This document shows, piece by piece, positions 58,740 through 64,000 of a stretch of DNA of 64,000 nt. How positions within the stretch are numbered: the first letter of the stretch is position 1; each line of letters opens with the position of its first letter. The notes under the pieces are model-generated. The model did not search any database and was not told where the DNA came from. It worked only from the letters and a program-made list of their open reading frames with translations. The stretch is from NCBI GenBank assembly GCA_964421755.1, contig CAYQYP010000061.1, positions 30,821 to 94,820 of the forward strand, given 5' to 3'. Source of the DNA: CAVUUN01 sp964421755 (lineage in GTDB: Bacteria; Acidobacteriota; UBA6911; RPQK01). A program made the position numbers and the translations under genes.

Positions 58740-59675
58740 CTAGCCATTCTCTTCGAGAATCAGTATTTCAGGTTCCAAGCGGATTCCAAAGCGCTCAAAA
58801 ACCCGCTCGGCGTATTCAGACGTTAATGCGCTGACGTCACGGCTGGTGGCGCGACCGCGGTTGATGACCAGGTTTGCGTGGTAGTCTGCAATGACAGCGT
58901 CGCCCCTGGCCGCGCCTTTCGCCCCGACTTCCTCAAGCAATCTTCCGGCGGGGATCTTGCCGTACTGAACGAACTCGGGTGGGACCCGGGCAAGCTGGTC
59001 CGCAGTCAGATCCGCGACCAACACGTTCTTGAAGAAACTTCCCGGGCAGCGCAGCGCGACCGGGTACTTCACCAGACGGCGCGACAGAATTTCATCGGAA
59101 ACAGCTTGAAGCCCCGTTACACCCGGCCTGAGACGTAGCCTGCATCCCGTGACGAACAACTCCCGATGACACTTCAAAAGGCTATGTCGGTAACGGAAGC
59201 CGGCTTCGCGGGAATCGAGCACCTGCACGCCTTGCGCAGGGCTCCAGACGTTTACGGTGACAACGACGGCCCCGATCTCCTGCCCGTAGGCGCCCGCGTT
59301 ACCGACCAGTGCGCCTGCAACCGACCCGGGAATTCCGTACATGCACTCGAGACCGGCCAGTCCGAGCCCGTTCACTTTCCGGATTGTCTCGCCCAGGTTT
59401 TCGGCTGCTCCGACCTCGACTTCATCGCCAAACGCCTTGAAACCAAGGAAGCGATTTTTGAGAACAAGCCCCGGAAACCCCGAGTCCGGAAAAAGGATGT
59501 TGCTTCCTTCCCCGATGAAAAGCACCGGGAGATGCTTCTCGGCGGCCCAGCAAACCGCCGCTTCGAGTCGTGCCACGCTCGCGATCCGGGCAAACCATTG
59601 GGCCGGCCCGCCGATCTTAAATGTACTCTGCTCCGCCAGCGATACGTTGGGGAGCAGCGTCAGATCGAGAGCCAT
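58740..59675 (-). CDS. murB: UDP-N-acetylenolpyruvoylglucosamine reductase
   Basis: This 311-residue FAD enzyme has TFKIGGPAQWF and EGSNILFPDSGFPGLVL. The FAD-domain MYGIPGSVAGALVGNAGAYG, the catalytic Ser in CPGSFFKN and the final Glu-containing LEPEILILEENG complete the pattern. It reduces the MurA product to UDP-N-acetylmuramic acid. It is directly upstream of murA on the minus strand, an unusually tight pairing of consecutive pathway steps. Confidence 0.95.
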   Translation of the reverse strand: MALDLTLLPNVSLAEQSTFKIGGPAQWFARIASVARLEAAVCWAAEKHLPVLFIGEGSNILFPDSGFPGLVLKNRFLGFKAFGDEVEVGAAENLGETIRKVNGLGLAGLECMYGIPGSVAGALVGNAGAYGQEIGAVVVTVNVWSPAQGVQVLDSREAGFRYRHSLLKCHRELFVTGCRLRLRPGVTGLQAVSDEILSRRLVKYPVALRCPGSFFKNVLVADLTADQLARVPPEFVQYGKIPAGRLLEEVGAKGAARGDAVIADYHANLVINRGRATSRDVSALTSEYAERVFERFGIRLEPEILILEENG

Positions 59676-59717
59676 ACAGGCAGGTTAGCATGCCACGGAT
59701 TCCACGGACAGTCCGTG

Positions 59718-61016
59718 CTAATCAATGTCACCCTTTTTCCCAGCCCGGATTGTTTCCAGGCCGTGCGCGTCCGGACCCGTTTCTCGCCGGCGCAGCAGAA
59801 ACGCGAACAGCAGGCCGCCACAACCGAGAACCGTAAATGCCCACATCCCAGGTGCATAGCCGCCTGGGTTCTGGCTGCTTGCGCCCGCAAAATCGTTCAA
59901 CCCGCCGATCAGGGGATTAAAGGCGGTCAAGCCGATGTTCTGAATCATGGTCATCAGGCCGTAGGCGGTCCCCAGGCGGTTCTGTTCAACCAGGTACGCC
60001 ACCGAAGGCCAGATGACCGCCGGAACGAGCGAGAACGCGAGACCGAGCATTGCCATCGGCACGTAAGGAGTAACGTCGGTATAAGCCATTATCAAAAAGA
60101 CCGGGATAAGCAGTCCCGATCCGAACATCATGAAGAGCGAACGCTTTCCGATCCGGTCGACCAAGAGTCCGAGCAGCGGCGTCCCGACCATCGCGAAGAT
60201 GTCGAGCATGCTCAGGAGGAAACTTGCCAGCTCCAGGTCCTTTGCGTGGGCTTCCATGAGGAACTTCACGCCAAATGTCCGGAATGGGAAAATCGCGGAA
60301 TAGAAGGTCACACAGAGGGCCACGAGGTACCAGTAGGATCGGCCGAAGCGAAGAACATCCTTGAGCACCACCTTGTCGGTCGCCGCCGCTTGGCCGAGCG
60401 CATAAGCTCGGTCGGCATGAGCCTCGGTGAACCAGTAGAGGGCTGAGCCCAACGCAGAAACTAGTGCGGCTCCTACCGCGATGATCAAAGGCAGCTGCCA
60501 GTCGGCGTAATACTCCCGCGCCCAGGACGGAGAATTGAGAGCGGCGACCGAGCCCAGTCGGGCGAGCGTCAGGTTCAGCCCGAGCGCGAAGCTGAGCTCG
60601 CGGGCTCGAAACCATTTGGCCACGGCACTGTTGATTGCCACTATCTGCGACTCGGCTCCTAGCCCGAAAACCAACCGGCCGGCCGCCATGACGAACAGGC
60701 TGCCGTGGGAAGCCGTGATGCTTGCTCCCACGAGGCAGACGAACGCAAAAAAGAACAGCGAACGCTTGGTTCCCCAGCGATCAATGATGAACCCGCCGAT
60801 CAGGACCATGAAGATGTTCGGCAGGCTGTAGATGCTGTTGAGCGTCCCGATGTTGGCGTCCGAGAAGCCGAGTTCCCTGCTCAGTAGCTCGGCCAGCGGG
60901 CTGATGCTGTCGTAGACGTAGTAGTTGCCGAACATGGCGAGGCTGGTGAAGAGCAGAACGATCCAGCGGAAAGCTTTGGGGGGTGGCTTCAGCGAGCTCT
61001 CCGGGCCAGCGGTCAT
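59718..61016 (-). CDS. MFS transporter
   Basis: This 432-residue, 12-helix membrane protein has motif A-like GGFIIDRWGTKRSLFFF between helices 2 and 3 and the corresponding LLGLLVDRIGKRSLF in the second half. It belongs to the sugar-phosphate/anion symporter-like part of the MFS, but the substrate is not readable. Its start overlaps the stop of the PqqD-like gene by 4 bases and it ends 42 bases before murB, so it is central to one operon. Confidence 0.9.
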   Translation of the reverse strand: MTAGPESSLKPPPKAFRWIVLLFTSLAMFGNYYVYDSISPLAELLSRELGFSDANIGTLNSIYSLPNIFMVLIGGFIIDRWGTKRSLFFFAFVCLVGASITASHGSLFVMAAGRLVFGLGAESQIVAINSAVAKWFRARELSFALGLNLTLARLGSVAALNSPSWAREYYADWQLPLIIAVGAALVSALGSALYWFTEAHADRAYALGQAAATDKVVLKDVLRFGRSYWYLVALCVTFYSAIFPFRTFGVKFLMEAHAKDLELASFLLSMLDIFAMVGTPLLGLLVDRIGKRSLFMMFGSGLLIPVFLIMAYTDVTPYVPMAMLGLAFSLVPAVIWPSVAYLVEQNRLGTAYGLMTMIQNIGLTAFNPLIGGLNDFAGASSQNPGGYAPGMWAFTVLGCGGLLFAFLLRRRETGPDAHGLETIRAGKKGDID

Positions 61017-61339
61017 GTTTGAATAAGTCCTTCGCGTTCCAGACGTTGCAGAAAAGCCCCTATTCGATCATAGACCGGTTCGGCTTTCGTTCCAAATTGG
61101 GCCAGCATCTGATCGGCGATGGTGGCGACGGGGGTCGTGCCGTCGCAGCGAGCCCACACGAATGTGCCGAAGGCGTCCAGCCGTACCCGGAATTCGGGAT
61201 TTGAGAGGTGGGGAACAAGCCAGCGGACCAGGAGCCGGTTCGTGAACCTGGGGACGGTCAACAGCGCCTGTCCCTGTTCATCCACGACCCACTCCCGGGT
61301 CCGCCGGGGTCTCAACTCGAGGAGGTTCCGGACTGCCAT
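61013..61339 (-). CDS. PqqD-like (RiPP recognition element type) protein
   Basis: This 108-residue protein has the PqqD-type winged-helix pattern: LELRPRRTREWVVDEQGQ, then VRLDAFGTFVWARCDG, IADQMLAQFG and FLQRLEREGLIQT. PqqD proteins bind precursor peptides for modifying enzymes. An insert of about 25 residues (PRFTNRLLVRWLVPHLSNP) is present before the DAFG motif. The start is uncertain; an ATG at 61375 would overlap the OPT gene by 32 bases. No radical SAM enzyme or precursor peptide is seen nearby. It overlaps MFS by 4 bases. Confidence 0.82.
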   Translation of the reverse strand: MAVRNLLELRPRRTREWVVDEQGQALLTVPRFTNRLLVRWLVPHLSNPEFRVRLDAFGTFVWARCDGTTPVATIADQMLAQFGTKAEPVYDRIGAFLQRLEREGLIQT

Positions 61340-61343
61340 GCGC

Positions 61344-63362
61344 TTAGAATGCCGCGCTGGGCGGGGCTGGCTCATCCGGGCTGCCGGCGTTTCGGATCGG
61401 AACCAGCGTAAGCACCAATCCGATCAGCACAAAAACCAACAGGCTCCATGCAAAATTGGCGTTCGGGAAAACGGACGGGGTCTCGACCTCCCAGAAAGCC
61501 AATGCCGCGAAAAGCAGGCCGATCAGTGCCTCGCCCGCGATCAGTCCGGAGGCGATCAGTACGCCATTATTCTCAACCCGGGCCTTCTGACCCGCATTGA
61601 GCGCCCGTCGCTCCGCCATCTTTTCGACGATCCCCTTGATCACGCCACCGATGAAGATGGCGAAAGTGGTTTCCAACGGGAGGTACATGCCGACACACAC
61701 CAGCATCGGACTGCGAACCTGAATCAGAATGAACCCGACGGCCATGAGCATGCCGGCGATGATCAGCGGCCAAGCCATCTGGCCACCCACGATCCCCTGG
61801 CTGACCAGAGCCATGAGGCTGGCCTGTGGCGCGGGAAGGGCAGCGCCGCCAAACCCCGCCCCGCCGCTCGCCTTGTCGCCTTCCTGGAGAATCCAGAGCG
61901 GGAAGAACATCACTGTGGCAGCGAGGAAGACGCCAATGAGGTCGCCAACCTGCATCTTCCAAGGGGTGCCGCCAAGGATGTGTCCCACTTTCAGGTCCTG
62001 CAACATTTCGCCCGCTACCGCGGCAGACACGCAGATGACGCCGGCCACACCGAGGACGGCAGCGATCCCGAGCGGCCCGGTCTGGCCGAGCGCAACCATC
62101 AGAAGCGCAGCAATGATCACCGTGGAGAGGGTCAAGCCGCTGATCGGGTTATTGCTTGATCCAATCAGGCCGACGAGGTAACCGGAGACCGCCGCGAAAA
62201 AGAACCCGGCGACGATCATGACAAGCGTCGCAACACCAGCGGCCGTGATGTCCCGGGCGAAGAAATTGTACAGAAGGAAGGTGCCGACGGCGGCAAAAGC
62301 AAGACCGATGACAACCGTTTTGAGGCTCAGGTCCCGTTCCGTCCTGACGACGGCAACACCGCTGGTGGCGGCCTTCTTTACGTCAGTAACTGACCTGGCG
62401 ATTCCGCCAATCAGGCTCTTCCTCATCCGGTATAGGGTGTAAACGGCGCTGACCAGCATCCCACCGATGGCGATCGGGCGAACCATGAACCGCCACACCT
62501 GGGTTGCCTGCGCCGCCCAGCCCTGCTCGGCGTTTCCTTCCACTGGAAGCGTCGGACCCAGGAAATAGAGCAGCAACGGGACGAAAAGCCCCCAGGCGAG
62601 CAACCCGCCGCTGAAGTTGAGCGACGCCAGCTTCGGGCCGATGATGTATCCGACACCGAGATAGGCAGGGCTTACTCCGGGCGAGGAAAGCAGGATTCCT
62701 CCGCTGCCGGGGACGACCGTGCCGTTCCGAAGGTCGACTGCAGACCGGGCGAACGGAACGAAATGCTCCCAAGAGCTCTTGAAGATCTGGACCTGGCGAG
62801 CTCCTTGGATAATTGCCCCGAGGATGCCGGCAAGCAACAGGTAAATGGCGCCCGCACCGCCTCTCTGCCCGGTCTTGTGGATCTCCGAGGCTGCGACCGA
62901 TTCGGGGTAAGGCAACTCAACGTCCTCGACCATCACCCGACGGAGTACCGTGACGAAGAGGATGCCGATAACGCCGCCGAGAAGCATGATCGCCGTCGCC
63001 TCGAGGTAGTGCGTCATGTCGAGGTCGGTCCAGACGCCTGCGATCAGGAAGGCAGGGATTGTGAAAATGGCACCGGCAGCGACCGACTCACCGATCGACC
63101 CGACCGTCCTGGCCATGTTCTCCTCGAGGATGGAGCCTTTAAAGAGACGCAGAAAGGCCATACCGATTACGGCGGCCGGGTAGGTGGCCGCGATCGTCAT
63201 ACCGGCTTTCAGGCCCAGGTAGGCGTTTGCCGCACCGAGAACCACAGACATGACAAGGCCGATGAGAAGCGCCCGGCCGGTGAACTCCGCCATTGATGTC
63301 TCAACAGGAACGTAGGGCTTGTACCCGGTCGATGGGCTTTCACTCGGTTTGATTTCTGCCAT
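61344..63362 (-). CDS. OPT family oligopeptide transporter
   Basis: This 672-residue membrane protein has about 16 transmembrane helices and starts MAEIKPSESPSTGYKPYVPV. It has the family's NAYLGLKAGMTIAATYPAAVIG and SIGESVAAGAIFTIPAFLIAG in its N-terminal half. Further OPT signatures are GSSNNPISGLTLSTVI and LGVAGVICVSAAVAGEMLQDLKVGHILGG-type segments. The family imports oligopeptides or metal chelates. ATG 63362 has AAGGAG upstream. It is the first gene of a run followed by PqqD-like, MFS, murB and murA. Confidence 0.93.
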   Translation of the reverse strand: MAEIKPSESPSTGYKPYVPVETSMAEFTGRALLIGLVMSVVLGAANAYLGLKAGMTIAATYPAAVIGMAFLRLFKGSILEENMARTVGSIGESVAAGAIFTIPAFLIAGVWTDLDMTHYLEATAIMLLGGVIGILFVTVLRRVMVEDVELPYPESVAASEIHKTGQRGGAGAIYLLLAGILGAIIQGARQVQIFKSSWEHFVPFARSAVDLRNGTVVPGSGGILLSSPGVSPAYLGVGYIIGPKLASLNFSGGLLAWGLFVPLLLYFLGPTLPVEGNAEQGWAAQATQVWRFMVRPIAIGGMLVSAVYTLYRMRKSLIGGIARSVTDVKKAATSGVAVVRTERDLSLKTVVIGLAFAAVGTFLLYNFFARDITAAGVATLVMIVAGFFFAAVSGYLVGLIGSSNNPISGLTLSTVIIAALLMVALGQTGPLGIAAVLGVAGVICVSAAVAGEMLQDLKVGHILGGTPWKMQVGDLIGVFLAATVMFFPLWILQEGDKASGGAGFGGAALPAPQASLMALVSQGIVGGQMAWPLIIAGMLMAVGFILIQVRSPMLVCVGMYLPLETTFAIFIGGVIKGIVEKMAERRALNAGQKARVENNGVLIASGLIAGEALIGLLFAALAFWEVETPSVFPNANFAWSLLVFVLIGLVLTLVPIRNAGSPDEPAPPSAAF

Positions 63363-63481
63363 GCCACTCTCCTTGAGCAACTTACAGGTTGATCATGTTC
63401 CCTGATAATGCGGTAATAACCGGAATGTAGCATGTTTGAAGGAAAGGTCACAAGGAGTCGACGGGCTAAACGGGGGACAGA

Positions 63482-64000
63482 ATGCCGAATTCTCAGAGCA
63501 CAGAAAGACAAATTGGAATGAGCCGCCTGCGATTGGTAGTCGGCGATATAACTAAGGAAAAGGCGGATGCAATCGTCAACGCCGCCAACAGCAGTCTGCT
63601 GGGCGGGGGAGGAGTCGATGGGGCTATCCACCGCGCCGGAGGTCCCGCCATCCTGGAGGAGTGCCGCAAAATCCGGGACAGGCAGGGCGGTTGCCCAACG
63701 GGTCAGGCCGTATCGACCACGGCAGGCCGACTTCAGGCGAACTATGTGATTCACACCGTTGGCCCAGTCTGGGGAGGCGGCAACCGCGATGAGGATCAAC
63801 TCCTCGCCTCCTGCTACAGGAACAGCCTGCAACTTGCCTCCGAACTCGGCTGCGAGTCGGTGGCTTTCCCGAGCATTAGCACCGGTGCCTACCATTTCCC
63901 CATTGATCGCGCAGCACGCATTGCCGTGCAGACGGCAGCGGAAGAACTGCCCAGAAGCGGGATCAAGGAGGTCCGATTCGTGCTTTTCTCGTCGTCGGAC
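63482..64000 (+). CDS. Macro-domain protein (ADP-ribose binding, YmdB-like), 3' truncated
   Basis: The frame is open from ATG 63482 to the window end (173 codons). It encodes VVGDITKEKADAIVNAANSS, then LGGGGVDGAIHRAGG and SISTGAYHFPID, the loops that bind ADP-ribose in macro domains. The spacing fits YmdB/Poa1-type hydrolases that remove O-acetyl-ADP-ribose or ADP-ribose. It is divergent from the OPT operon. The end of the protein lies outside the window. Confidence 0.93.
   Translation, partial: MPNSQSTERQIGMSRLRLVVGDITKEKADAIVNAANSSLLGGGGVDGAIHRAGGPAILEECRKIRDRQGGCPTGQAVSTTAGRLQANYVIHTVGPVWGGGNRDEDQLLASCYRNSLQLASELGCESVAFPSISTGAYHFPIDRAARIAVQTAAEELPRSGIKEVRFVLFSSSD

Noticed and set aside
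59166..60446. Plus-strand open frame of 426 residues over murB and the MFS gene
   Set aside because: It is antisense to clearly recognisable genes and shows no protein-like features.

Overview
The window looks like a chromosomal stretch of a GC-rich, Gram-negative heterotroph, most probably an Acidobacteriota member. The main lineage clues are two secreted proteins that resemble the 'VWFA-related Acidobacterial domain' family (16890-17894, 48244-49170). Tat-exported Gfo/Idh/MocA oxidoreductases, an N-terminally Tat-tagged sulfatase, a DUF6178-type protein and two ECF sigma/anti-sigma pairs fit the same picture. There is no rRNA, tRNA, CRISPR array, prophage or intact insertion sequence that I could recognise. 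Genes are densely packed on both strands and almost all are intact; only the first (GH3 glucosidase) and last (macro domain) are cut by the window edges.

Layout. 1-12 kb: housekeeping and catabolic genes (GH3 end, hisG, SDR, sulfatase, a glycosyltransferase-methyltransferase fusion, nickel-pincer lactate racemase LarA, and a minus-strand Gfo/Idh - SDR - amidase run). 12-18 kb: rhomboid protease, aspartokinase, an XRE regulator next to two membrane proteins, a tiny proline-rich exported protein and a VWFA protein. 18-24.7 kb: an NtrC-type regulator and histidine kinase flanked on both sides by genes for exported proteins, each preceded by a perfect TGGCAC-N5-TTGC sigma-54 promoter. 24.7-37.9 kb: serine hydrolase, lactonase-like protein, Gfo/Idh, HEAT-repeat protein, an Omp85-type barrel followed by a secreted kinase-fold-like protein, an ECF sigma / anti-sigma / Spy-like operon, and outer-membrane and TPR proteins. 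38-45.8 kb: an acyl-CoA dehydrogenase, then a minus-strand cluster of lysine 2,3-aminomutase-like KamA, two ATP-grasp ligases, two GNAT acetyltransferases and a DUF6178 protein. KamA has a structured leader RNA. 46-52 kb: exported hypotheticals, a third sigma-54 promoter, a second VWFA protein and a second ECF/FecR-type anti-sigma pair. 52-57.5 kb: leuA-leuC-leuD and an MFS exporter. 57.5-63.4 kb: OPT transporter - PqqD-like - MFS - murB - murA, all on the minus strand. 63.5 kb to the end: a macro-domain protein.

What stands out. (1) The sigma-54 circuit around 19.5-23.2 kb has a promoter, a palindromic upstream site at about -122 and a divergent activator gene. (2) The KamA / two ATP-grasp / two GNAT cluster has both Asp residues associated with lysine specificity conserved at the family spacing. 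It is a candidate pathway for a beta-lysine-containing, acylated small peptide or osmolyte. (3) A roughly 130-bp palindromic element is dispersed in three intergenic regions (26.0, 30.4 and 52.0 kb). (4) Short tandem repeats with 7-10 nt units, several arranged as inverted arrays, occupy many of the other intergenic regions. (5) A secreted protein has kinase-like residues (Lys-Glu, His-Asp-Asn, Asp-Phe-Gly) beside an Omp85 barrel. All functional statements rest on reading motifs by eye; no database search was possible.
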